This document shows, one piece after another, positions 1-11,826 of a stretch of 64,000 nucleotides of DNA. The position numbers and the translations under genes are program-made. The first letter of the stretch is position 1; the number at the start of each line of letters is the position of its first letter. The notes below the pieces were generated by a model. The model worked only from the letters and a program-made list of their open reading frames with translations. It was not told the origin of the DNA and made no database searches. The stretch comes from Botryotinia globosa (taxonomy: Eukaryota > Ascomycota > Leotiomycetes > Helotiales > Sclerotiniaceae): positions 1,054,001 through 1,118,000 of the forward strand of contig RCSZ01000013.1 of NCBI GenBank assembly GCA_014898425.1, read 5' to 3'.

Positions 1-936
1 GATTCTAGTGATGGTGTGAAGATAGAGCGGCATTTCTTCTGATGTTTTGACGGCCATCAAGCTCAACATTCTTTGCGTTGTAAGATCAGTTTCGTCAATG
101 CACAGTTCTTGAATTTTAACACCCTTGATACCACTATATGTGCGCTATGGACAAAATTTGTATGTCAGTATTGATTATTGAAGAGAAAATATTAATGATG
201 TATTGAAGTAATTAAAGTGTGCAACAGCTTCTCGACAATTAAGTCAATCAAGTGTGTGGCATTGACAGGAAAGTAGGCAATGAAGATTAAATAGGAAGGA
301 CATCGAGAAATAGACCAGATCTGAACTTACTTGTATGGTTCTAAAATTAGTCGGAGGACATAAAACTCGAACTTTTATGTCTGAATTGCTTGCAAGGTAA
401 GCAGCTTCGCAAGGGGTCCCTTTCCTGCAACATCAAGAAGTTAGATTTTAGCCGTCAAGCGAGTAAAATAAAAAGAATCGGTAGATTTCAGGAAGTAAAG
501 AACCATCGATTCAATGAAAAATCCAGTATGAGAGAACCAATTGAGCTTACACGTCACCAATAAATGCATCATAGTGAAACAATAAAGCCGATAGAGGCTT
601 CTTCACCTTACTAACGGATGATTTCGCAAGACAATTTTCCAGAAGGCATGACAGAGTATGAGATTTCCCACTTCCTTGTGAGCCACAAATGAATGTACTG
701 AAAGGTGCAGCTATATTATAGAAAAGTCGTGGATCCTTCAGATTATCACTGTTGGTAAGGATACTGGAATGTCCGGCTATCAATCCATACTGCTCGATTT
801 GGTTCCGAAGGGGAGCTGTGAAAACTGGCGTAATATACTGTTGATTGTCTCGATCACGGCCGGTTGGATCATCTTTGAGTAGTTTAAGATGAACAGCATA
901 TTCTTCTTCTTCGATATTTTTCTGGTTGCTGACCAT
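1..936 (-). CDS. P-loop NTPase-like protein, 3' part cut off by the window edge
   Basis: Partial gene on the minus strand. The reading frame carries a Walker A motif GSQGSGKS just after FSTFICG, so it should bind a nucleotide. Three exons can be joined: 551-936 (start uncertain), 331-424 and 1-144. Donors are GTAAGC and GTAAGT, and acceptors are GCAG and ATAG; the frame is kept across both joins. The last exon runs off the window. I chose the ATG at 936 (MVSNQKN) because the open frame upstream, to 1239, has weaker protein character; a start at or near 1086 (MSRLLTF), or an extra 5' exon, is possible. It resembles large fungal P-loop proteins of unknown role. No known family beyond the P-loop is assigned. 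Confidence 0.6.
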
Positions 937-2370
937 TTTGACCAGATATTCTTGTGGATTGAGCCAAGTAAATTTGGGAATTAAAAAACTCTTATTCTCG
1001 GACTTCCTGAAGTATTTATGAGGTTTCAATCGAAAGATCGAATAAGAAGATCCCTGAATGTTCCTGAATGTCAAAAGGCGCGACATAGAGATCGTCTTGT
1101 AGATGATAGGCTTTGGGAAAGAAGCACAATGAAAGTCAATAACCCAGTCTAAGGTTATCAAGAGATTGGAGGAAAAGAATAGATCGCACACTTCCCGTGT
1201 GGAAGTAGTTCCCCGTTCCCGACTTTCTAATAAAACCAAATGCAGAGGAAACTTCCGTCATAATCTGGATCGTACGAAACAAATCAAGTATATCTTAATC
1301 TTTCAAGTTCCATTGTTTTCAGTATACTGGGTCTGCAAGTAGCCGTTGCTTTCCATGGTATCATCGAAAGGTTTGCTCCCTCGAAAGAAAACAAAACATA
1401 AAAAATGACAATAATTTATCAAGAACAAACTCGAAGTAACCTTACAAACAAAAAGATCATGTGCAACATCAGACAAACCTCAAGTTTTCTTCGCCACAAA
1501 CTTGACATTCCCGAGGTCGATCAGACAGTGGAGCTAGGGTAACTCGCACCCACTCATACTGTTTGTCTACATGACCTGTACAGCTCGCCAGGAAGATTCA
1601 CGTTTGCGCGTTTGTGGAATCCTCATGGAAGCAATGCTTCGTTGGTGAAAATATATATAACCAGACCTATTTGTAGATGTAGTGGATTCGCTCTTGCCCA
1701 CGGTATGATCTATTCTGAGTGCAGACAAGTCAATTCATGTCTTCGATGTTTGTCAAGTACAAAAAGAATCAAGGCATACCTACCTATGAAAGGATGTTTC
1801 TTTCATCAAACAAATGGATTAATCGATCAAAATAACCCCAGGTCCACGGGTATGCCCAGTGCATTTTTGTCGTCACGTGTGTGGCTTATATCAAATGCGC
1901 CATTTCAGCCACCCCCTCCCTTCAAATATCGCCGCCGAGAAGGCTAGTGGAGGTATTTTAGATATTCTAATATATAGGGAATTTAACCAGCTGATAGAAA
2001 ACAGCTCATTAAAAACTAAAGCAGTAATGATTAAGATATGAGATCAATGGAGTATTAGTACTATAATTCAAATATGCAGCACGGAAGAAGTTGTTGTGAT
2101 TAACTTTCGGACTATTTTGCAGGCCTCTATGTTCGCTTTTAGAGGGCGGAATATGCTACGAATGCAGTAGTATTTTGAAAGATTGGTCTTCTCCACGTTG
2201 AATTGTCATGTCATATCAAATGATCTCAATAACCGATCTCATGCTTGTAGACCACAGAGCTCCATCTCCATTAATTTGAATGCCCTTGAAATTTTCCTCC
2301 CCTATATACCCAGAATTGAAGAAATAAATATATACAAAGAACATGGCATCATTATTAAAAATAAAACTCA
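937..2370. other. Intergenic region, no gene recognised
   Basis: About 1.4 kb between two minus-strand genes. It should hold the 5' flank of the P-loop gene and the 3' flank of the protease-like gene. Open frames at 1612-1947 and 1859-2041 on the plus strand show no family resemblance. Part of 937-1239 could be 5' coding sequence of the P-loop gene. Confidence 0.5.
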
Positions 2371-5002
2371 TTAAAAAAACCAAGAGTTGTTAGGCTTTTT
2401 ACCAGTCCGCCCACCCGGTGTCGTAGCATTAGAAGAGCCCCTAGACGGAGCACTCGGTGCTGATTCTCTATTCCAAGCCGGCCTGCCAGACCTCGAGAAC
2501 GCTCTCATGAACATTGAAGGAGGTCTTCCGAGAGTAGGACTTGTCATAGAAATGGGTGTTCCTGTTGTTTCTTCTGAAATCCCTGAGAATCCTGAATTGC
2601 CCGAGTAACCTGTGCCTGATCTTCTCAATGGGTTATATCGATAAATGGGTGGTTCAAGATTTGTTGAAGCGGAGAGTTTTGTGTCGATAGGCTCTGATTT
2701 CTGTAGGCTAGACAATTTATCTGAGAGAATTTCGAAGGGGGATATCATTCCTTGTGTTGATGAAACTCTAGGACTTGGTGAAAGTTCTGATATGGCTGGA
2801 GATATATTTTGGTATGAGGAATGCTGTGATAATAATTTGTGTCCTGCCTGGTTAAATTGTGGTGATTTCTGAGATGGATCTAATCGTGGCGACAAATTAT
2901 GCCTACTCCTCTCATCATCCATCTCGACCAAAGGGTTACTTCCAGGAAGCTCATATATCGCGGAACTTGCATCCATTTCAGATGAAGTTGCAAATTTTCT
3001 TTGGGAGTCTATTCGGCGTGCAGCGGTTGTGTAATCCTCATAAGGATCTTCTGATGTTTTTGTGTATATTTCTGTCGGTTTATTTGTAAATTGAATGAAA
3101 TCTGACTGATTGTTCAGATTATGAGAATGAAGTTCCACCAGCTCACGAGTTTCATGACTTGGCGCTTCGGCTATTGGTTTGACTTCTTGCATATACATTT
3201 GATTCGACGAGGGATCCGGAGAATGGTTCATTGGAGGGTTCGATGATGGATTGGGCGATGGTGTCATGCGAGAACCATCCTTGGAGAACGATCTATTTAT
3301 TCCACGTAGAGCAATCTCTGCTGTAGATATGCGACGGTTGCGACGACGGAAAAGATAAAATCCACCAAGAGCTCCAATGATGAGAACAGCCACTAATGCC
3401 ACAGCAATTCCACATATAATACCAATTGACAAATGTTTAGTGGGATCAGTAGAATCAGCACTGGATGAAGATTGTGGCACAGATGAGGAGTTGTTTGTCA
3501 AAGAGGCAGATACGATAGTACTGGTTTCAGAACTGGAACCGTCAACAAAAGAACACTGACTGACAGTGAAATTTCCACGTTCATAATCGACTATAAGGTA
3601 ACTAAGAATTCGTTAGAAAGATGTTTAGATTTATAGAATAAAAACTTACGCTTCTTGTAGAAAAGCGCGTCCTAGAGTATTCTGACTGTCATTGGCTGAT
3701 TTTCTGAGAGGAAAATAATAAGTATCATTTGGAACAAAAGGATATGAAGCTGATAAAGCAAATGCATTGAAAGGTAGTAAGATTGAAGCGATATCACCAC
3801 CTGTCAATGAATTCGCTAGAGAGAATGTGACTTGAGGATTGATAGAGGTCAATAAAGAGTATTGTGTAGAGTTGATCAGGTAGAGACCGGTACTATTGTC
3901 TAATGAAAGGCCAAAAGCCTTCTCAAATTCTCGACAAACTGCTTCAGGAAGCCAGAAATTTGGATCGGTTGATTCAATAAAAGCATAAGTCGGACTTTGC
4001 AAAAGGCTAGCTTGTGTTGTTCCACTATATGTTATAGCTTGAATTGCCACAACGATGTCTCGATTGATGTCTGACGAAAGAGTAAATGAAGCAGAATTCG
4101 GTGTAAATCGAGACGTATCATATCCTCCAAAAATCAATTGCGCGTATTGGCCGGCTTTGAGTCCTGAATTATCTTCAATGAGACATTTTTAAATGTGGTG
4201 AAGGAAGGGATTGCATACGATATTTTGCTCCAGCTGTATAACTCCACGTCAAACTTGGGATGAGTTTTTGTGACCATAAGGATGAGAAATAGGATTCGGA
4301 TGAATAATTTCCTATAGCCGTAAAATTTAATGGTTGAGTACCAAGTCCGAATATTCCTCTTCTATCGTCAGCCATGATTTCGAGTGTTCAGACGACTACA
4401 TACGTATAAAATGGCGATGCTGTGGCAATGGCACCGATTGTTTGATTATCGAGCGTAGGTCCATTCGCCCCTGAGACATATCCCAATCCAATTGAATCTA
4501 AGCCAAAGTCTGCAGATTGAGAATATCCCAAATCTGCGTGGAATCCTACACCATTTCCGTTGATTCCAAATAATCCTATGTCCTCCCAAGTATTGGATAA
4601 GCTGTTGTTGAATAAGCCCCCTCGAGCATTCGCACAACCACTTGGTACTGGTGATATAGCTGCAGAAGTGCAACCAAGTGGCAAAACTACTAACGTCTGT
4701 GGTGAATTGGTTGATACCAATACTCGAACATCTTGTGCAGGGCTCCCAACTCTCAATGCCAAAGAAGACCATTCACCATCATTACCATCCTAGAAATATG
4801 TAAGATTTTTTTTTCGGATTTGAGAATCTGAGAACAGAAATATAAAACTCACAAAGTATTGACTAGCCGGTATGACCAATGGAGAGGGAACAGCCCTATT
4901 TGACTCCAACTGATTTTCAGGTACACCATTCAATGGACTGGCTGTGACTTTTAGTGCAACAATCAAAGTGAACAGGAGCCCATTATGGAACCGTATTTTC
5001 AT
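2371..5002 (-). CDS. Membrane-anchored aspartic-protease-like protein without catalytic aspartates
   Basis: Five exons join to 807 residues: 4853-5002, 4404-4789, 4219-4361, 3650-4163 and 2371-3601. Introns are 42-64 nt. The N-terminus is a signal peptide (cleavage probably near TAS, residue 22). Residues 51 to about 420 follow the pepsin A1 fold of a common fungal subfamily, with DGNDGEWSS, FGGYDTSRF and the YLIVDYERGNF block. The positions of the two catalytic DTG/DSG motifs read STN (about 76-78) and ESTDPN (about 290-295), so it is probably not an active protease. A Ser-rich stalk leads to one membrane segment (about 456-478), then FRRRNRR and a long, disordered, Ser/Pro-rich cytoplasmic tail of about 320 residues. 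This suggests a surface receptor or scaffold; that role is inference. The 42-nt intron and the choice between two in-frame acceptors near 4164/4173 are the weakest parts of the model. Confidence 0.85.
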
Positions 5003-6907
5003 GACGGCTGTTCAACAAACATGAAGGCCGACAATGGCTGAATTTGAAAATACAAGACAAGAGTGAAGACGCTTGTAGAAAAGAAAGAAAGGAATATTCC
5101 GAAGGTGCTCGTCAATGGAGATCAACTCCTACCGCGACAAGCAGGGGTAGCTAGACTCTATTTCATCACGACTACCATTCTGCATGTCAACGACCAGCGT
5201 CTTCTCACAAGGCACGGTTAAAAACGTGGTAGAGGATTCGCATTGAAACTTATCCTGGCATCGATAAGCAGAAGCTATCCAGGCCCAGGGGCGATAACTA
5301 GGATTGCAAATGAAAATCTTGGAGATATCTGCAAGGCTACGGCGTAGCTCCTGGGTCTCGATCTTACCACTTTTATGTTGGATCAAATTGTCTACGAAAG
5401 ACGTACATTTCTAGGCACTGGCTCAGTCAAATCTTCATAAATCGGAGACATTATGAATGTTTAAGAATGAAGAATCACAGATACGGCGATTAGATAGAAA
5501 TAGATTGGAGCAGTCATCCAAATAAGATTGTGATGAAAGTTTTGAGCGCCGAATTAGCCAATGGGTATTTGAGCCGAGCTCCATAATCTTCCAATATAGT
5601 ATAAGTATATCGAGAGTGAGGAGGGGGCAAATAGAGCATCGCGAGATGAAATGACAAAAAACGCGAACGCTAAGAGTATCATTGACTGCGGTGTATACAT
5701 TTGGTAATACATAAAGCAGCTGAGCACTAAGCAAGTTATGGAGATAAATTTGATAGAAAAACGATGTACGAAGGTGGAAAAGAAGTTTGAGATCTCACCA
5801 CCTCCACCCCCCTGAAAGGATGCAACCCCACGTTGCACCGAGCGATGGAAGTCACATGTCACTAACCGCATATAGCTTAGAAGGAGAACGAACCAATTAT
5901 CACAACGTCACGTGTATCGCTTCTGCTACTTTATCAGATGTGCTGACTGCCACCTCTTTTTACCTTCTTAATTACCCCGAAATTTGTTACCTATTCTAGA
6001 TACATGTAATACGGAACGAATCTTGGAAAGACAAGCAGAACTGTGATTCCTTCCACTTTCGACCATTTCGACCTCTATACTCACGAGCTTATCCCTCGTA
6101 CCAAGGACATATAGATTGTGGATATCCGGATTACTTACTCGGATGGCTACTTATAGAACAACAACACCCTTTCGTTAGAGCTCGGATGAAGGAATGTACA
6201 ATGCGCTCATAAATGGTAGACCAATATCAATCATCACCATTGCAGGTATCAGGACCCACGTGTGCCTTACTCTATCACTTACAATAAGCGCCAAATGATT
6301 TGAAGGCTCCGGCCGTAAGTATAGCAGATCATCATACAAGCGATTAATTGTCAACCTCGACCACTTGACATGCTCTACCTATACAGGAGCTTACTTATGT
6401 GGATGAGATTTATATCAAATCATCTAAAAGATAGCTTGATCGAACCTAATTTATCCTTAAACGATCGGTTCATTATCACATTTGTTGTATCTCCCCTGGA
6501 AATGTTACCGTTACCCTGGAAGGATCAGTATGCCAAGGATATAGTCCCTAACACCCACGAGGATTCGATATGTCCATATAAAGTTCACAGAAGTAGGATA
6601 ATGTACCCATAAATACGTCTATTCCGCTCCAACTATTGGTCAAATCGTTTATTGCAAGGTAGGGAATTGATTGTTCGTTGAAGTCAGCTCTCCGTCACAT
6701 ATGACCCGGATGAATGTTGGAGATTATTTTTGGCTTCAAGATTAGATTTAAGGTTTATGTGAGATATTGCTGCTCCGAAGTTTCGAGTATCAAGTTGAGA
6801 GTGCGCATTGTTATATCTTTGACAGAGGTGGTGATGTTTATTTTGAATCTTGTTGCGTCATTCTTTTTCCAACCCACATTCCTTTAACTATCATCTGAAG
6901 CTTTTTC
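5003..6907. other. Intergenic region between divergent genes
   Basis: A 1.9 kb stretch between the start of the protease-like gene (minus) and the start of the wall-protein gene (plus), so it probably holds both promoters. The ORFs in it (for example 5129-5386, 5435-5734, 6370-6612) show no signal peptide, domain or splice pattern I can support. Confidence 0.5.
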
Positions 6908-9349
6908 ATGATGTCTCTGCGACTTGTATCTTCACTATGGGTGGTTATACCGTTTCTTAATTTTGGTCAGGCTGCTGGTATGTCCCTTTCACTTAGTTTC
7001 CTAATATCAAGAAAGAATTGAACTGACGCGTGCCTGACATATAGTTCTTTACTCAAATTCAACCACTTCCGCAACCCCAGCATCAACGGTATCGGGATCT
7101 ATTCCTTCTACAATCACACCTTCCGCTACTCTATCGTATGCAAATGTTCAATCAACGACACAGTTTTTTCCTGTTACTCCTGGGCCATACTGGGGAAACC
7201 AATCCATTCCAATCAATACCTGCACTGAATGGAATCTTAATGGAATCACTCCCCAATTGATCTGGACGCCATGTCATATGTATGAGTAGCTCCTACTACT
7301 CATTGTCTAAGCTAATGTTGATAAATAGATTCGCCGGAACAGTTCAATTGTCATACTTTCCTCAAGCCAGTGGAAACATCACCTACCCCTCCACTTACTA
7401 CAATGAAGCTATAGGGATTACAATGTGCGTATTTACGTTCTTCAAGAGATATTGTTTCATTCTAATGAGTTTAGGACTTCCCCATCAATGTACATGGTCA
7501 TAAATACCATTAGTGGATATAATAGTTGTGGTCAAGTTGGTCCAACAATGAGCAATGTAATCATATCGTTGAATCCTAGTGACGTATCTACAATTGCACG
7601 CTACACGGCATCTGATCAGCAAGTCAATACAACGCCAGCCGCACTTCTTACTTTGAGCGATATCATTTCAGGATGTTCAACAATTACAATGACTGAAGCT
7701 TCGACTAACGGTGCTATCCAAAGTATGCATGCTATGAACAATGACTATAATAGATGTTTTCCTGCCCTGGCTATCCCTACACCCCAAATTGAATCACTTG
7801 GACTGTAAGTTATTGAATTATCCAAGTACCTATCTAAACAGGAACTGATATTTTCAGACCTTACTTTAGACATTGCGGGCAAGACAATGCACGACTTGGT
7901 CTCTTTGATCCACCAGGAGCTGTACCTCCCGTCAATGCACTTCTTCCTGTTACATCAGCAACTCCAGCAACTTCAACTTCAATTCCAGCAAGTACCGCTC
8001 AATCACCATCACCAAGTCAACCATCAAAAACATTCACCGTCAATTCTCCTTCTAGCACTTCTACTTCTGATGTTCAAGTCCTAAAATCTAGTCCGGCACC
8101 TTCAGATACTAGTGTTCCAGCCTTAGAGGTATCATCATCTAATGCACTCTCAACTTCTGTTTTAGCTGTACAAGACCCAACTACTACCGTTGATTCACCA
8201 CAGCCTGTATCGTCAGTACCTGTTATCCCAGCCAATACACCAATTCCAATCGCGACAATTGCTTCTTCAGTCATCTCTGTGATTCCTGGTGACTCAATAG
8301 TAGTTGTGGGAGGCCAGACTGCCTCTTTGGGTGGAGCTCCTATAACAATATCTTCTTCCATTGTTCAACTCACACCATCTGGCTTGGACATTGCAAATGA
8401 AAATGGAGAACTATCCCTATCAAGTATTTACACAATTCCAACCACCAGGGCCGTCGCATCAGCGGCGTCGCCAAGTAAAATCGCCACTCTCGCTGGTGGA
8501 GAAACTGTTTCGGCAATTCCAAGTGCATCGACTTTAATCGTGACCGGCCAAACCATTACTTCTGGTGCTCCAGCAATAACCCTCTCGGGATCCAATTCAG
8601 TTGTTAGTCTTGGTTCTCAAGGTCTCGTAGTTCAAGAATCGAATGGAGCAGTATCAACCTACAGTATCCCAACTTCTGTACCCGTACCTGCAGTTGTATC
8701 GAGCGCGATTGCTACTCTTGCAGGAGGAGAGGTTGTTTCTGCAGGGGCAGATGGATCAAACGTGGTTCTGGGTTCCCAATCCCTCGCTCTCAATGGCCCA
8801 GCGATCACACTCTCCAATTCAGCTGTTGCAAACCTCGGTCCTGTGGGTTTAATTGTGCAATATGCTGGAGGCATTGTATCTACCATTCCTCTTTCTGCCG
8901 CAACGTCTCTACCAATTCATTTGGCAGCCCCAGAAACCTCAATTACGGAAATTCGAACCAGCGAAATAGTCATTTACAGTTCCGGAAAGCCTGTATCAAC
9001 ATATTACAGTACATTGACTGACACGACTTCCATCACCGAAATTCGAACTAGCGAAATCATAGTATATAGTTCCGGCAAGCCGGTGTCGACATTCTACAGC
9101 ACCTACACAAGTTCAAAAAAAGTAGCTACCAGTGGCGGTAGTACTACAAGTCCTGCAAGTGAGCCCGATATTCTGGTTATTGAAACTGGGAATGGAGGTC
9201 CTAGCTCAACTTCAACTACAAGTGCGGATACATTTGCTATTACCAATATTATGTTTAATGGTGGTGTTGATAGTTCGAAGAGAGTTTTGATTAATGGTTT
9301 GAGTCTTGTGGGATTATTGGGCGTATGGGGAGTGATGAATACTTTCTGA
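6908..9349 (+). CDS. Secreted Ser/Thr-rich repeat protein, probably GPI-anchored wall protein
   Basis: Five exons join to 740 residues: 6908-6977, 7045-7279, 7329-7424, 7475-7804 and 7858-9349. Two ATGs in tandem open the frame, followed by a signal peptide (SLWVVIPFLNFGQAA). Residues 24 to about 275 form a Cys-containing N-terminal domain I do not recognise (PGPYWGNQS, CTEWNLNG, RHCGQDN). Next comes a Ser/Thr/Pro-rich linker. Three related blocks of about 55-60 residues follow, near 385, 452 and 526, built on ATLAGGE, GAPAITLS and GLVVQ motifs. Two near-identical blocks of about 28 residues then start at ITEIRTSEI (about 605 and 634). The C-terminus NGGVDSSKR plus a hydrophobic tail looks like a GPI signal. 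It is likely a cell-wall or surface glycoprotein. Confidence 0.85.
8275..9115 (+). repeat. Coding repeats in the wall-protein gene
   Basis: Three diverged units (about 8275-8440, 8480-8675 and 8700-8890) encode LAGGE...GAPAITLS...GLVVQ-type blocks. Two closer copies (about 8938-9025 and 9026-9113) encode ITEIRTSEI followed by YSSGKPVST. The last pair is still similar at DNA level, which points to recent duplication. Confidence 0.8.
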
Positions 9350-10277
9350 GAGCGGTGGAAGAAAGGAACGCGATGAGATTGGATATTGATGAATTTGGAA
9401 ACGATATATATTTAATAATGCCTATCTTTGATTATAGGAACAATTCAATTCTTGTAACTCACTATTGTACTACCTAGGTATGCAGCTATGTGATTCAACA
9501 CTCTGCTTGATATCAACAAGTCTAAATCAGGGAGCTTCCCTTAATGATACCCATTTGATCACATGACTTTCACTATGTGACTGAATTGTGGCCAAGAAAA
9601 AATGATTTGGTAATTTTTGACATGAAAGATAGTGAACTGATTGTAGTAAATCAAATTGATTTGTTCGGTTATGCAGAATCTATGGTTCCTGACATTGGTT
9701 TCGCTTCTTCAAAGGGGCATATCCACGTCTAATGTCAGGCCCGAAACGGAATGAAGTAGTAGATAGATGATGGGGTTATTGCCAATGTCATCGGTATAGA
9801 GCATGAAAGTTGTTCTAAACTGACTTTGAGAGATGATCATTATGGATTCCCACTACATGTTGATACTCCCATTATCTAGATGCTGGTAGTCTCGTAACTA
9901 GAATAGACAAAAATAGGAACACATAATTGCAGATTGTATTCCAGCATTTCCTACCCAAAAATAACCCTACTTCTGTTTACAATTCATTGACATCATAATG
10001 TAAATATTTTCCACCCCATTTACAAAACACTCATCCGGCCCACTGTACAAGTCTGATAGTACAAGTAGGTTTGGTATATCCGCGAGTCCACAATCTAGTA
10101 TGACTCGTCCATATGTGAAACGCCAAAAATCAATGAAATGATCCCATTTCAAAACCACAAGCCGCCAGTCCCTATTAAAACCGTCTTTGAAGCTTCTCAT
10201 TAACTATCCCCGGATTACGGGGAGTAAAAATATGTGAAATCGTCCTAGCCCATCCACCCCCCATGATCTTTCAATTG
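9350..10277. other. Intergenic region between convergent genes
   Basis: About 0.9 kb between the 3' end of the wall-protein gene (plus) and the 3' end of the rhodopsin-like gene (minus). It should contain both 3' UTRs and terminators. No gene seen; the ORF at 9967-10200 has no recognisable features. Confidence 0.5.
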
Positions 10278-11826
10278 TCACTCCTCCCTACTTATTTCCA
10301 CTCTATGGCCATATTGGCCTTTGGCTCCGTGCCATTCACTCGTCTCCTTATCCAGCTTATTCATAGCAGCTTTCTCATTCGAATCGCCGCGATTTCCATT
10401 CTTCGAGCAACTCCTCTTGACTCTTCCACTTCCTCCTTCTCCATTTCCTTCCTCCTTCGCTTCCTCTCTACTTTCCACATCTCCTTTACTCTGGAAACTC
10501 AACTCGATAACATCCGTTCTCACAATGTTCTCCTCGCTTTCTCCAAATGTATCGCCATTTGTTCCTCTATTCCGTCCACTCTTCATGTCCTTTCCATTTT
10601 TTCCAGAGTATTTCGAGCGCCTGTAGTTTGCGGGATTGGAGAGAGGATGAGAACCGAGATGTGATGGATTCTTATAGGACGAAGAGTTGTGGATTGTTTT
10701 CCATTTGGCTGGGATGATAGCTGAGAGGACGGGCAGAGAAGCGGCAATAACACCGAGTGTCAAATCGACTAATGTCCAATCTTCGAGAGATTTGAAAGAC
10801 CCTGGTATTTGTCAGTTTTCTATTGTTTGTATTCTGAAAATCCGGCCAAGAAAATAAAAGGCCAGATTTCAAAATTGAGAAAGTGAACTTACATAAAACA
10901 TCCGATCTCAACTTTGTCTGCTGGATTTGTCTCAGAATACTTCCAATCATACTCACACCTCCCACCGCAAAAACAATGTACAATCTCCCTCTAGTCCTCC
11001 ATCCCATCTTGACTTTCCACAGTACAATAAGTGGTACAGCCAAGAGACCAAAATCCATAATGACATGGATCGTACTCAGAATGGTTCCCATAGTTCCCAC
11101 CGGGAAGCATTTCGCAACAACACCTTCTCTCCCCAATCTAATTGGGTCCCAACCCCCCCAAACGGGGTTACACAGAAAGATATTCCAGAAGAGTGATACG
11201 AGAATATAGATGACCAGGAGAACTAGAAAGACGTTGTTGAACAAGAGCCACTTATTCGATGTCATGGATGTAAGTCTGCGATTGAAAAGACATATGGAAA
11301 CCTTCACCACTCCTACTGCTACGAAGAAAAATATCTTGGACCAATTGGTGTAGCGTTTAAAGTATCCATATTCCTCATACGTTACATCCCAGATGTGTTT
11401 TCCTGCTCCTCCGTATACGACGGCTAAAATCTGTAGTACTGGCCACGTAATTGCGAGGATGACACCGGGAACAATGAAGAGGTCGTCCAGACCGAGTCTC
11501 AAACCGCGATTCAGAAAACGAATGAGAAGACGAACAAGCGTAAATGTGAACATGAAGAAGATGGATACGGACATTCCGATTAAAATTGATGTGGCGCGGG
11601 ATTCGTAGACGTATCCTGGTGGTGCTAAAGGGGGGATGATAATTCCTTTATTAGGATTACCGTGTATACCGAAGGCGCCATTGAGGTAGGCGACGATGTA
11701 ATAGTCATTGGTAGTATTTGGTGGCTGACCGATGAGAGCTGATATAGTACCTGTAGGGATGGTGGTTGAGTAAGTTTTGGTCGCGGAGGAGATAATCGAT
11801 GATGAAGACGAAAGTATCGAGGACAT
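10278..11826 (-). CDS. Seven-transmembrane rhodopsin-domain protein, PTH11-like
   Basis: Two exons (10893-11826 and 10278-10801; donor GTAAGT, acceptor ACCAG) join to 485 residues. A Ser/Thr-rich extracellular N-terminus of about 80 residues precedes seven hydrophobic segments: SILIGMSVSIFFMF, LDDLFIVPGVILAI, KIFFFVAVGVVKVS, FNNVFLVLLVIYIL, TILSTIHVIMDFGLL, YIVFAVGGVSMIGS and VDLTLGVIAASLPVL. Motifs such as GLDDLFI, FNRRLTS, CNPVWGGWD, VIMDFGLLAVP and EDWTLVD match the fungal rhodopsin-domain family, whose better known members are PTH11-related receptor-like proteins. There is no CFEM domain. The tail of about 140 residues is polar (Lys/Arg/Glu/Gly-rich) and cytoplasmic. Ligand and function are unknown. 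Confidence 0.88.

Noticed and set aside
10321..11209. Several plus-strand ORFs
   Set aside because: Antisense to the rhodopsin-like gene, whose spliced frame and seven helices are convincing.
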